This document shows positions 1 to 8,956 of a stretch of 64,000 nt of DNA, piece after piece; position 1 is the stretch's first letter; the number at the start of each line of letters is the position of its first letter. The position numbers and the translations under genes are program-made. This stretch comes from Nostoc sp. FACHB-280 (GTDB lineage: Bacteria > Cyanobacteriota > Cyanobacteriia > Cyanobacteriales > Nostocaceae): the NCBI RefSeq assembly GCF_014697615.1, contig NZ_JACJSD010000016.1, positions 62,001 through 126,000 of the forward strand, given 5' to 3'. The notes under the pieces were generated by a model. It ran no database searches. It worked only from the letters and a program-made list of their open reading frames with translations, and was not told the DNA's origin.

Positions 1-578
1 GTGAGGATACCAGCGTTGTAGATACCGCCGCCATCGCCTGCATAAAAGAAATCTTCAGCATCAACTTGGCCTGCGTAGTTAGCTGTAACGGTGCTGTTGT
101 TGAGCTTTAAAACTCCAGAGGTGGAGTTATAAATGCCACCACCGTTGTTGCCGGAACTGTCTTGACCACCAGAAAAGTTATTCCTAATGGTGACGTTTCT
201 TAATGTCAGATTGCCAGCATTGTAAACGCCGCCACCACCTCTTGCATCTGTGGCATAGCCATTAGCAATTGTTAACCCTTCAATGTCAACAGTGATGCCG
301 TTAGCAATTTCAAATACACGAGATATGTTGTTGTCTTGAGCAAAATTGTAGTTACCACTGATGGTGAGTAAGTTTGAACCTCTACCATCAATACTTAAGT
401 CATCGGTGATGAACAAACTACTACCACCAAGGCTGATAGTATCGGCGATGTTGTCGGTGAAGAGTCCGCCTGTAAATCTGATTAAATCTTTACCGGCTGA
501 GGCGTTGGCATTTAAAACTGCTTGCTGTAATGAACCAAGACCACTGCTTTTAGTGTTGGTGACGTTAAAGGTAGCCAT
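1..578 (-). CDS. Right-handed beta-helix repeat protein, N-terminal part (runs off window)
   Basis: Minus-strand reading frame opening with ATG at 578 (MATFNVTN) and still open at base 1, so only about 192 residues are visible and the C-terminus lies outside. A good AGGAG box sits about 10 bases upstream of the ATG. The translation is rich in Gly, Asn, Thr and Ser, with recurring GGGIYN / GGGVYN and LTLRNVTI-type rungs typical of parallel beta-helix (pectate-lyase-like or polymorphic outer-membrane-like) proteins of filamentous cyanobacteria. The N-terminus resembles the segment before the first rungs in 'CSLREA/choice-of-anchor' cyanobacterial proteins. No signal peptide is visible. Such proteins are usually large surface or secreted proteins; the role here is inferred only from fold type. 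Confidence 0.75.
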   Translation of the reverse strand, partial: MATFNVTNTKSSGLGSLQQAVLNANASAGKDLIRFTGGLFTDNIADTISLGGSSLFITDDLSIDGRGSNLLTISGNYNFAQDNNISRVFEIANGITVDIEGLTIANGYATDARGGGGVYNAGNLTLRNVTIRNNFSGGQDSSGNNGGGIYNSTSGVLKLNNSTVTANYAGQVDAEDFFYAGDGGGIYNAGIL

Positions 579-1166
579 TGTTTATCTTACTCCTATTGGT
601 TTTGGTTGTGTCAGCAATATGAGCTTTCGCTAAACACACAAAATGACAGCACTGTTACGAACAGTGCTTTTTTGGGTATTTGGTTTGGGAGTTGATAAGC
701 ACTGGTTTTAAGAGTCATCCTGAAAATTTATTTAACCCAATAAATTTAGGTGATGATTAAGATTTTACTAATACTCTTTTCAGAGAATATTAAGTAAGAT
801 TACGTAATTGGTCTTTTTTCTATGCTGTGATTGAAGAGGGGGACAAGGTAGGCAAGGGAGACAGAGTAGACAAGGTGGACAAGAGAGATGGAATGGCTTG
901 AGCGAAAATTTAAGCTAAGTTCTGTATAAATCTCGTCTAAAAATGCGGTATTTTGTGGCAGTTTCAGTACATTTTTACTATAATAGATATATCAAGTACA
1001 GGTTATAGTCTTCTACGCCAAAAAGCATCTTTTTGATTTCAAGATGTGACTATTTTTTCACTACTCCAGAAGAAGTTTGACAGCAGAGAAATAGAAGTAT
1101 TTAGACATACTTCTGATATCTCTTTTGCGATGTGATGAATTGAGATTTTTAGAGGAAGATTATTTG
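579..1166. other. Intergenic region with low-complexity GGACAAGG repeats
   Basis: No supported gene. Apart from the hairpin at 648-673 it holds a purine-rich stretch at about 835-890 built from repeats of the type GACAAGGTAG/GGACAAG. The same motif (or its complement) recurs near 31860-31985, 40228-40272 and 41088-41112. The rest is AT-rich and presumably carries the promoters of the two divergent flanking genes. Confidence 0.5.
648..673 (+). terminator. Hairpin followed by a T run
   Basis: GCACTGTT-ACG-AACAGTGC is a perfect 8-bp stem with a 3-nt loop, followed directly by six T on the plus strand. It has the form of an intrinsic terminator reading rightward, yet no plus-strand gene ends before it. 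It lies 70 bases upstream of the start of the minus-strand beta-helix gene, so it could instead be a 5' leader hairpin of that gene or end an unseen small RNA. Confidence 0.45.
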
Positions 1167-1538
1167 ATGATGCAAATGAATCATTATCCATCTGCGATCG
1201 CTCAGGCTGCTCAACGTGTAAATGAACTAGACTCGCAGTTGATGGCTGTACAGCAGCAAATTAACCGCTTTGAAGGGAATGCAGACCGCGCGGCGGCTTT
1301 TGATGTGGATTTGAAAAATGATGCTCAACGCAAGGCGCGGCGGTTTGAGGTATTACTATTGAACAACGAATATCAAAAGGCGGTGGATACCCAAATTCAA
1401 CTGACTGTAGAAAAAGCTAATGCGATCGCGCATTTAGAATATCTGCGTAATCAGTTTAGTGTAGCGAAGTTAGAGGCAAGATTAGCGATCGCTCAACAAC
1501 TGACTGATTATGAATCACGGGAATTAGTCGGTTTGTAG
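1167..1538 (+). CDS. Hypothetical coiled-coil protein
   Basis: A 123-residue protein if translation starts at ATG 1167 (MMQMNHYPS), chosen because GAGGAAG lies 8 bases upstream; the frame is open further left to 1125 without a ribosome site. The sequence is Ala/Gln/Glu/Leu-rich, with heptad-like spacing over most of its length (residues about 12-115), and has no membrane segment or signal peptide. I do not recognise a named family. It faces the HdeD-like gene convergently across a palindromic repeat. Confidence 0.6.
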   Translation: MMQMNHYPSAIAQAAQRVNELDSQLMAVQQQINRFEGNADRAAAFDVDLKNDAQRKARRFEVLLLNNEYQKAVDTQIQLTVEKANAIAHLEYLRNQFSVAKLEARLAIAQQLTDYESRELVGL

Positions 1539-1543
1539 TTTAT

Positions 1544-1576
1544 AAGTAGAGACTTTGCAATGCAAAGTCTCTACTT
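1544..1576. repeat. Perfect 33-bp palindrome between convergent genes
   Basis: Two 16-base arms (AAGTAGAGACTTTGCA and its complement) around one base. The type GTAGAGAC...GTCTCTAC is a dispersed intergenic repeat of Nostoc-like genomes. It sits between two convergent stop codons, so it can also serve as a bidirectional terminator. Confidence 0.7.
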
Positions 1577-1582
1577 AAGGAA

Positions 1583-2164
1583 TTATGCAGCTTGATTAGA
1601 TTCAGGTAAGCTAGAACGCGCATTTAACGACAGCATAACGCGAGAAATCCCTGTCACCACAATGCTAGAACCTAACAATGTGCCGAGTAGCCAAGGTGCG
1701 TTGCTGGGAAACTGAAACCAAATAAGTGCGCCTAAAAATAGGGTAATAATGCCATTACCTAATACCCATGTCCAGTTTTGTTGGGGACGTAAACGGAATG
1801 CCAAAATTAACTCGAATGTACCTTCTGTGAGTAAGAAGCTACCGATTAACAAGGTGAGTGTGAGAATCCCAGTCCGAGGATAAACTAACAGCATCACACC
1901 TGTAGCAATATAAAGTCCGCTTAAGAGAATTTTCAACAGAAAACCTCCTTCGCGGCGGGTATGAGTAGCATAAACGAGCTTGGCAAATCCCGCAGACATC
2001 AGAATCAGCGCCACCCAAGCCTCAGCAAATATGGTTGTAAACACAGGTAAGGCGATCGCTATAATCCCTAAAATAATTAAGAGAGCGCCAATTACAACTG
2101 AAGTATTGATTTGCTTGTTAATATCGCTGGACTGGTTGCTATTAGTAGTAATATCGTTTGTCAT
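1583..2164 (-). CDS. HdeD-like membrane protein (DUF308)
   Basis: A protein of about 193 residues with six hydrophobic segments in pairs, the layout of the HdeD/DUF308 family of small inner-membrane proteins first named for acid resistance in enteric bacteria. After a hydrophilic N-terminus (about 22 residues, Asn/Ser/Gln-rich) the segments VVIGALLIILGIIAIALPV and the following hydrophobic repeats are clear. Start chosen at ATG 2164 (MTNDI), preceded by AAGGAAAAA; a TTG two codons upstream is possible. Cyanobacterial members have no proven function, so a role in stress or acid tolerance is only a family inference. Monocistronic by position. Confidence 0.75.
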   Translation of the reverse strand: MTNDITTNSNQSSDINKQINTSVVIGALLIILGIIAIALPVFTTIFAEAWVALILMSAGFAKLVYATHTRREGGFLLKILLSGLYIATGVMLLVYPRTGILTLTLLIGSFLLTEGTFELILAFRLRPQQNWTWVLGNGIITLFLGALIWFQFPSNAPWLLGTLLGSSIVVTGISRVMLSLNARSSLPESNQAA

Positions 2165-2261
2165 ACACAATTTTTCCTTAATCTTCAGCGAACTCTAAGA
2201 TTAGGTTAAAAATTTTTTCTCAGACTAGACAGAGCCTTAAGGTAGACACCTTGGTAGTAAA

Positions 2262-3449
2262 TTAATCCTGATCATCCTCAAAATTTACTACCTTAGTATT
2301 ACTCAGTCCTATTTTCACTAAACTCAATAATTGGGAAATTTGCTGATTAATAGTTGCAATATCAAAACGCTGACTGGCAATATTTCTGGCATAATCAGCG
2401 ATCGCTGTAGTGATTTCTATTTCTTGAACACAGGTGTTAATTACGTTGGCTAGTTCTTGGGAATCGCCGGGTGTGGTTAAAAAACCATTGATACCATGTT
2501 CGACTAATTCGATAGCGCCGCCGGCTTTAGCTGCAACTACAGGTGTACCGCACAACATCGCCTCAACAATTACTCTACCAAAGGGTTCTGGTGCAGTGGA
2601 AGTATGAGCCACTAAGTTACAAGCTGACATTAATTGTGGAATATCAGCACGAAATCCTAAAAATTTAACGCGATTTTCTAACCCTAGTTTGGCAACTTGG
2701 CGATGTAATTCTTCTACATAATCTTGTTCGCCAAATAAAGCATCACCAACTAAAACTGCTGTGACTTGGGGAGGACATTGTGCTAATGCTTCCAGTAAAA
2801 TATGTTGTCCTTTCCAGGGTGCGAGACGGCTGAAATGTCCAACAACAAATTTACCTTCTAAGTTTAAATCTTGTCGGATTTTTTGAATTTCAACTTCAGG
2901 AATTTGATATTTTTTACTATCAAATCCGTTATAAACAATTGCTGTGATTTCCGGCTTACCGCCAGCTTGGACAAATGCTGTTTGACTAGCTTGTGAATTA
3001 GCGATAACTAATGATGCAAATTTATTAGCTAAGGTGACAGCAACTCGTAAGTTAATTGGGCTAAAGTGTTCTAAAGAAAGAATATCGTGTAAATGATAAA
3101 CTAGAGGACGATTTGCTAAAACACTTGCCAGTGCGCCAATAACTAGTGCTTTTTGTGTATTGGCATAAATTACATCATATTTTTTTGCTAAGTTTATAAC
3201 TTTAATTAATAAAGGTACTAATTGCTTAATACTGGCTACTGCTTGCAATAAACTACTTTTTTTTTGAACTTGAATTGGTTTTGTTGTTAATACTTCAACA
3301 GGTATTTGATGCTGCTGAAGTAAAGTTTTAAAATCACCATCAGCGAACAAACCAACTAAAGCGCGATCGCGGTATGGTTTGGCAATATCAATTAAACAAA
3401 GTTCTGCACCGCCAGGTTTACCACTTTGGTCTAAAAATAGAATTTTCAT
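2262..3449 (-). CDS. Glycosyltransferase family 4 protein
   Basis: A 395-residue GT-B fold glycosyltransferase that transfers a sugar from a nucleotide donor to a glycan or lipid acceptor on the cytoplasmic side of the membrane. The N-terminus has the KPGGAELCLIDIA glycine-rich acceptor-side motif; the C-terminal half has GHFSRLAPWKGQHILLEAL and the GT4 E-x7-E motif (EPFGRVIVEAMLCGTPVVA, about residues 287-306). No signal peptide. It follows another GT4 gene 30 bases upstream on the same strand, so the two are probably cotranscribed. Substrate cannot be deduced; the neighbourhood (three GT4s, a PIG-L deacetylase, a secreted propeller) suggests exopolysaccharide or another surface glycan. Confidence 0.85.
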   Translation of the reverse strand: MKILFLDQSGKPGGAELCLIDIAKPYRDRALVGLFADGDFKTLLQQHQIPVEVLTTKPIQVQKKSSLLQAVASIKQLVPLLIKVINLAKKYDVIYANTQKALVIGALASVLANRPLVYHLHDILSLEHFSPINLRVAVTLANKFASLVIANSQASQTAFVQAGGKPEITAIVYNGFDSKKYQIPEVEIQKIRQDLNLEGKFVVGHFSRLAPWKGQHILLEALAQCPPQVTAVLVGDALFGEQDYVEELHRQVAKLGLENRVKFLGFRADIPQLMSACNLVAHTSTAPEPFGRVIVEAMLCGTPVVAAKAGGAIELVEHGINGFLTTPGDSQELANVINTCVQEIEITTAIADYARNIASQRFDIATINQQISQLLSLVKIGLSNTKVVNFEDDQD

Positions 3450-3479
3450 AAAATATTAAAGATTTTTAAATTATAGATT

Positions 3480-4649
3480 TTAAGATAAGATAACATTACG
3501 GACTTTTTGCGCGATTAAAGACCAGTCATAATTAGTCATAGCGTACTCACGACAAGCTTGACGAGAAGGAATTTGAATTGCTCCTAAGAGGATATTTTCT
3601 AACTTTTCAGCTATGTCATGAACTTCTATGGAACTAGTAATTAAATCTGGTGAAAATTGTGTTAAAATCTCTGGCATTCCCCCCACAGGTGTACATAAAA
3701 CAGGTGTACCACAAGCTAAAGATTCAACTACTGCTAAACCAAAACCTTCAAAAGATTGGCTAGGCATAACTGTTAAATCAGCAGCTTGATAGGCTATGGG
3801 TAATTGTTCATCTGGGAGAAAACCTAAAAATTGAACTGTGTTTTCTAGTCCTAATTCTTTTGCTTGCTGTTTTAATGCTTCTTGCATATAACCACGACCA
3901 GCAATTGCTAACCAAACATCAGGAATTTTAGGTTTAATCATTGCTACAGCTTGTAATAGTTTATCAATACCCATACGATAAACTAAGCGGCGAGATGTAA
4001 ATAATATCGGACGATTATCTGGCCAGCCTAATTGCTGTCTTGCCTCTTTTGGTGAAAAGTTTGGCTGAAAGCGATGAATATTCACACCACCAGGAATAAT
4101 GTGAATTTTTTCCCAAGGAACTTGATATTGTTGATGTAAAATATTACCAAATGCTTTACTCAGAACAATAAAGCGATCGCAGCGATTATAAGTGCTTTTT
4201 TCAATTAACAAACGCTTAATTAGAACACTCAATTTATTAGTAGCTACTTCTTGCTCACTTTCTGATGCCCAAGGGCCATGAAAGTTAAAGGTAATTGGTA
4301 TATCTTGCGGTAAAATATCCATAATCGGAAAGCTATATAATGCAAAATGTAAATTAATTGCATCTGGCTTGCCGATTCTGCTTTTTTTAAAGTTATTGCG
4401 AATAGACCAAAATCTTTGCCAAATTGGCAGATCAGGAGAAGCTAAGTTAGTTAATTTGATTGGTGAATTTAAATCAATTTCTGGTAAACCAACTCCACAT
4501 AACTCTATTTGGTCTTGACGGTTGGCTAATTGATGAGTTAGTTCATAAATATATCTTTCTAATCCTCCTGGTGTTTTAGGAAACCAACCTAAACCCAGTG
4601 TAAGTATAGATGCAGACTTAGTATTAAAATTTTCGTTTTTACATCCCAC
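3480..4649 (-). CDS. Glycosyltransferase family 4 protein
   Basis: A 389-residue GT4 enzyme. The N-terminus has PGGLERYIYELTHQLANR, typical of the first Rossmann domain; the donor domain contains FTSRRLVYRMGIDKLLQA and the E-x7-E motif in FEGFGLAVVESLACGTPVL (about residues 295-313). The start is GTG at 4649, supported by GGAG eight bases upstream; the next ATG would cut into the conserved N-terminus. First gene of a probable two-gene operon with the downstream GT4. Cytoplasmic or membrane-associated by family. Acceptor and sugar are unknown. Confidence 0.85.
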   Translation of the reverse strand: MGCKNENFNTKSASILTLGLGWFPKTPGGLERYIYELTHQLANRQDQIELCGVGLPEIDLNSPIKLTNLASPDLPIWQRFWSIRNNFKKSRIGKPDAINLHFALYSFPIMDILPQDIPITFNFHGPWASESEQEVATNKLSVLIKRLLIEKSTYNRCDRFIVLSKAFGNILHQQYQVPWEKIHIIPGGVNIHRFQPNFSPKEARQQLGWPDNRPILFTSRRLVYRMGIDKLLQAVAMIKPKIPDVWLAIAGRGYMQEALKQQAKELGLENTVQFLGFLPDEQLPIAYQAADLTVMPSQSFEGFGLAVVESLACGTPVLCTPVGGMPEILTQFSPDLITSSIEVHDIAEKLENILLGAIQIPSRQACREYAMTNYDWSLIAQKVRNVILS

Positions 4650-5438
4650 TTTTTACTCTCCTATGATTGATTGAGTGTGTGTTTAATTACAATCACTCTC
4701 GAATTTATTCCTTTTTTAATTTTGCAGTAGATTAATCAGACTAATATTTATATCCAGTAATTTTTACCAAAATCAGCATTCTTTAGGTCTTGCTAGATGC
4801 AGATTTTGATTTTATATATCTAACTACTAAAATTTCAAAAGCCAATCATCAAAGACAAGTATTTTTGCAGAGGACAATAATTTATAAACTATTTAGATTG
4901 TGGTGTCAAGGCAAAAATTTGTGATTTAAATTACATGATTTCTGGTGTTAAACAATCCTTAAGTCATTAAAGATATTTATTTTGGGTAATATTATTGATT
5001 CGATGTATTCAGTTTTACTTTCTTGAACTATTTAACAGTCAGTTTTGCTACAACTATGAAGATTCTTCTAGGAATTACGCTTTACTACTTGAAAAATCTG
5101 TGTGTTTTTCATGAATTTTAGGTAAATATCAATTTTCAAATACCCAGTGTTTGTTATCTATGTAATATGTCTTGGAAAAATTAAGCTGAAATAATAGTCT
5201 TAATTTTTGACAGTTTCCACAGGCAGACTCATATCAGGTGAAAAAATCCATAACATCCTACCATCGACAGTAATAAACCAGGGTTTTTGAGCATTATCTA
5301 TTGATACTTAGTTGTGTTGATTGTATCAGTCAACACAAAAATATCTGTACGCCATTTTTTAACCGCTAATTTATCGCCAAAACTATTAGAGTGGTGCAAT
5401 TTTTGATATCTATTTTTACTTTAAATCTTAAGTAGATT
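4650..5438. other. Long AT-rich divergent intergenic region
   Basis: 789 bases between the divergent GT4 pair and the propeller gene. No ORF with gene-like composition, no RNA gene and no clear hairpin-plus-T-run was seen. It presumably contains both promoters and possibly long 5' leaders; I could not place a promoter convincingly. Confidence 0.5.
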
Positions 5439-7652
5439 ATGCCAAAAAATACACATAAAAACTTGAGCAAAATTCGTCAACAATTACATAAATATATTCA
5501 GAGAATATTCAAGTTAGGTAATCATCGAAAGTTCAAACCAATTTATTTTATGCTGATGGGAATAGCTGTGATATTTCTGGCTTTTTCCCTTGATATTACC
5601 ACTGAAACCAGCGTTACAGGTGTAGCAGCAAGTAGCTATAAAACTTCTTGGATAGGTAATAGTTTTGGTGGTGGTAATAAGTGGGTACAAAATAATATTG
5701 AAGCAATGTATGTTGCGCCCAATGGCACAGTTTATACTAACAGTCATTGGGATGAAGCTGGTAGAGAAGCAGGTATATATAAAGATGGCAATGTAATTGG
5801 CATTGTGGAAGATACTCACGGCTGGAGTCGCACTGGTGGTAAAGCAGTTACAGCCAATAGTAAATATATTTATATTGCCTTAGCACAAGGTTCAGTTGGC
5901 AAAACAGATCAAGATTATCCACCAGATAAGACGACTTGGTACACTGTCAGACGCTATAACTTAGAAGGAAAACCAGCACCTTTTAATGGGGGAAGGGGTT
6001 GGGATAAAAGTATGTTAATTATCAGTAATCAAAGTGAAGTTACTGGATTAGCAACTGCGGGAAATGAGTTATATGTGAGTGATTCAGCAACGAATACAAT
6101 TCGTGTTTACAATAGCGAAACTATGCAAGAACTACGTAGTTTTAGTGTAGTTCGTCCTGGTGCGATCGCCATTGATAAACAAGCAAATCTCTGGGTGATT
6201 CACAACCAAGACAAAATTTCCCACTATTCCCCCACAGGTAAGTTATTAGCATCACAAATTACCAATATTCCTAAACCAACGGCGATCGCCATTGATCATC
6301 AAGGTAGACTTTTAATTGCAGACAACAGTCAACGTCAGCAAGTATTAATTTACAACATCAAAAATCAGCCTGTACAGGTTGGTACTTTTGGGATGAAAGG
6401 CGGCGTTTATGCGGGTACGCCGGGAGAAGTGCAACCCTTAAAACTATATGGAATTACCGGAGTCGGTGCTGATAGTTCTGGGAATATCTATATTAATAGC
6501 AATGGATTTAACAACTCAGGTACAGACTTACGTAAGTTTTCTGGATCAGGGAAACAAATATGGCAATTACACGGATTATTATTTGTGGATAACGCCGACG
6601 CAGATCCCAAAACGGATGGTTTAGAAGTGTTCACTAAACAAGAACACTTTTTGATGGACTACAATCAACCAGCAGGTAAGCAATGGACTTATCAAGCTTA
6701 CACTTTAAATCCCTTCAAATATCCCCAAGATCCCAGGTTACACACTTCCCCAGACGCTACCTTTGTTCGCCGCATTCAAGGTAAGCGGTTTTTGTACCTA
6801 ACAAATATGTATGCTAGTTTTATGCAAATTTACCGCTTCGACTCTGCAAAGGATGGTAAGATTGCGATTCCGGCTGGGATGTTTGCAGGGACAAATGGCG
6901 GTGGAGAAAAATCAGTTAGCGGAACTTGGCCGCCTTATCAACCAAATAAAGGAGAATGGATTTGGGGCGATCGCAACGGTAACGGTAAATTTGATCAAGG
7001 TGAATATGATCAAAGTGAAGATTATCCCTACTTGGGTGGTTGGTGGGTTGATAGTAAAGGTGATATTTGGAAAACTTTACGCACTCAAGATGGAATTGGG
7101 ATTCGCCACTATCCCCTACAAGGACTCGATAAGTATGGTAATCCCATCTATAGCTACAGTTCTATGCAGAAGCAGAAAACTCCTAGCATGATTACCGATG
7201 TCCGCCGCATCGAATACTTTCCCGAAACCGATACGATGTACTTATCAGGCTTTACGGTTGATCATCCAGCCGTTGGTGATGATAGCGGAGTCGTCGGTTC
7301 CGAAATTCTCCGCTTTGATAACTGGCGTAAAGGTAATAATCCCACACTGCGTTGGCGCGTTGTTGTTCCCCACGACACTACAGGTAAGCGCGAAGTAGCC
7401 ACTGCTGCGATGAGTGTTGCTGGTGACTATGTATTTACAGTGAAAATGAAAACCGCAGAAGTTTATGTTTACAATGCCAAAACAGGTGCTACTGTCAAAA
7501 CATTAAAACCAGGAACAGAAGTTGCAGGCGAAAGTGGTTGGATTGATATACCTCAAGGTATCCGCGCTTTGCGACGTTCTAATGGTGAATATGTAGTGTT
7601 TGTAGAAGAAAATTGGAAAGGGAAAGTAATTATGTATCGCTTCAAAAGTTAG
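5439..7652 (+). CDS. Large membrane-anchored or secreted beta-propeller (NHL/SMP-30-like) protein
   Basis: 737 residues. A basic N-terminus (about 35 residues) is followed by a hydrophobic segment at about 35-53 (FMLMGIAVIFLAFSL), so it is anchored in the membrane or exported by an uncleaved or atypical signal. The rest is beta-rich with repeated blades such as GAIAIDKQANLWVIH and TAIAIDHQGRLLIADNS, the signature of NHL-type propellers. Near residues 510-522 DRNGNGKFDQGEY is a Dx[D/N]xDG-like calcium loop. C-terminal blades end in VVFVEENWKGKVIMYRF. It is flanked by glycan genes (GT4 pair, PIG-L, GT4), so an extracellular carbohydrate-binding or carbohydrate-processing role is plausible but unproven. 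Confidence 0.75.
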   Translation: MPKNTHKNLSKIRQQLHKYIQRIFKLGNHRKFKPIYFMLMGIAVIFLAFSLDITTETSVTGVAASSYKTSWIGNSFGGGNKWVQNNIEAMYVAPNGTVYTNSHWDEAGREAGIYKDGNVIGIVEDTHGWSRTGGKAVTANSKYIYIALAQGSVGKTDQDYPPDKTTWYTVRRYNLEGKPAPFNGGRGWDKSMLIISNQSEVTGLATAGNELYVSDSATNTIRVYNSETMQELRSFSVVRPGAIAIDKQANLWVIHNQDKISHYSPTGKLLASQITNIPKPTAIAIDHQGRLLIADNSQRQQVLIYNIKNQPVQVGTFGMKGGVYAGTPGEVQPLKLYGITGVGADSSGNIYINSNGFNNSGTDLRKFSGSGKQIWQLHGLLFVDNADADPKTDGLEVFTKQEHFLMDYNQPAGKQWTYQAYTLNPFKYPQDPRLHTSPDATFVRRIQGKRFLYLTNMYASFMQIYRFDSAKDGKIAIPAGMFAGTNGGGEKSVSGTWPPYQPNKGEWIWGDRNGNGKFDQGEYDQSEDYPYLGGWWVDSKGDIWKTLRTQDGIGIRHYPLQGLDKYGNPIYSYSSMQKQKTPSMITDVRRIEYFPETDTMYLSGFTVDHPAVGDDSGVVGSEILRFDNWRKGNNPTLRWRVVVPHDTTGKREVATAAMSVAGDYVFTVKMKTAEVYVYNAKTGATVKTLKPGTEVAGESGWIDIPQGIRALRRSNGEYVVFVEENWKGKVIMYRFKS

Positions 7653-8038
7653 CTTTTCTGGTAAAAATTAGTGTGTTTTATATCCCCGGCTTCTTAAAGA
7701 AGTCGGGGATCTGTTTCTGCAACCCAATCTATAAAAATTGTATTATATTTCTACCAAAACTCAATATTTATTAATAATAGAAATTGCTTTACATTGAACG
7801 CTATTTTTTCATCAAATAAATAAACAAATTACCTTCCTTCTATATCATAAGTGAATTATCATACTAAATACATTTCACTATAACCACTGCATAAAATTTA
7901 TGTACAGTTGCCAAAAACAAGCTGAAAAAGCAGAAATAAAAAGTATAGATGATATAGCTCTAATTTAATTTGCCAATCATCATAGATTATCAGTTATTGA
8001 AAGCATCGAAAATTAATATACCCAGATTATTTACCTAA
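7653..8038. other. Intergenic region after the propeller gene
   Basis: 386 bases, containing the palindrome at 7682-7710; the remainder is AT-rich sequence, presumably with the promoter of the PIG-L gene. No other structure was recognised. Confidence 0.45.
7682..7710. repeat. Dispersed palindrome (copy 1 of 3)
   Basis: ATCCCCGGCTTCTT followed by its near-complement forms a stem of about 13 bp around AA. Copies with the same stem occur at 33218-33249 and 43203-43231, always intergenic. Here it lies 30 bases after the propeller stop codon and can act as its terminator. Confidence 0.75.
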
Positions 8039-8830
8039 ATGTATATGAAAATTAAACCTTATTTACAACAATTACAAAAACTAGTACCGAGTATTTTGCT
8101 GGAACGGATGCAATATATTCATTCCAACTTAATAACACGTTGGATTTTACTGCAAGGCAGTCAGCAATTAAAATTTAACCAAAAATCTGTGATGGTATTT
8201 TCTCCCCACCAAGATGATGAAACATTTGGTTGTGGCGGCATGATTGCTTATAAGCGTGAGCAGAATCTTCCCGTAATAGTAGTGTTTCTCACCAATGGAC
8301 AAGGTTCAGGAGATAGAGACACAGAATCAAGAAACAAAATTATTCAAACCCGTAAACAAGAAGCAATTAAAGCCTTAAATATATTGGGTGTAGAGACATC
8401 AGCAATTCACTTTTTAGATAAAGCAGATGGGTATTTACAAGCTTTGAACAATGACGAAAAACAAGCAGCGATCGCCCAAATTTCTGCACTCCTCCAACAT
8501 TATCAGCCAGAGGAAGTTTATCTACCTCATTGTAAAGACTGTCACCGAGATCATGAAGCAACATATCCTTTAGTAAAAGCAGCAATTAAGCAAGCAGAAA
8601 TTAATGTTGAAATTTTCCAGTATCCAGTTTGGTTATTCTGGAGAGCGCCATTATTTATTATGCTCAAATTATCAGATATATCCGCCGCCTACAGTTTTTC
8701 AATTACCTCAGTACAGCAGAAGAAAAATCAAGCGATCGCAGCATATACCTCTCAACTTGAAAGTTTACCGCCTGGTTTTGTCAATCGCTTCTTAGGTGCT
8801 TATGAGATATTTTTTAAAGTTGAATCTTAA
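8039..8830 (+). CDS. PIG-L family deacetylase
   Basis: A 263-residue member of the zinc-dependent N-acetylglucosaminyl deacetylase family (PIG-L/MshB/BshB), which removes acetyl groups from GlcNAc-containing substrates. The metal/catalytic motif is H57-Q-D-D-E (FSPHQDDETFGCGG), and the second zinc motif is HRDH at about residues 168-171. The C-terminal region (FWRAPLFIML) is hydrophobic but there is no clear signal peptide. Start is ATG 8039; a second in-frame ATG two codons later is equally possible. It precedes a GT4 gene on the same strand by 126 bases, so the pair may modify and build one glycan. Confidence 0.85.
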   Translation: MYMKIKPYLQQLQKLVPSILLERMQYIHSNLITRWILLQGSQQLKFNQKSVMVFSPHQDDETFGCGGMIAYKREQNLPVIVVFLTNGQGSGDRDTESRNKIIQTRKQEAIKALNILGVETSAIHFLDKADGYLQALNNDEKQAAIAQISALLQHYQPEEVYLPHCKDCHRDHEATYPLVKAAIKQAEINVEIFQYPVWLFWRAPLFIMLKLSDISAAYSFSITSVQQKKNQAIAAYTSQLESLPPGFVNRFLGAYEIFFKVES

Positions 8831-8956
8831 TTATTTTGGCTTAGTTCTGACCGTTTTGTATCAGGAAAAATAATATTTTTACTCCTGTCTCCGATTAGTG
8901 ACCGCAGCCGAACCACTGCCTTCTACTATCAATTACATCTATAGAGAAAAAATCCT

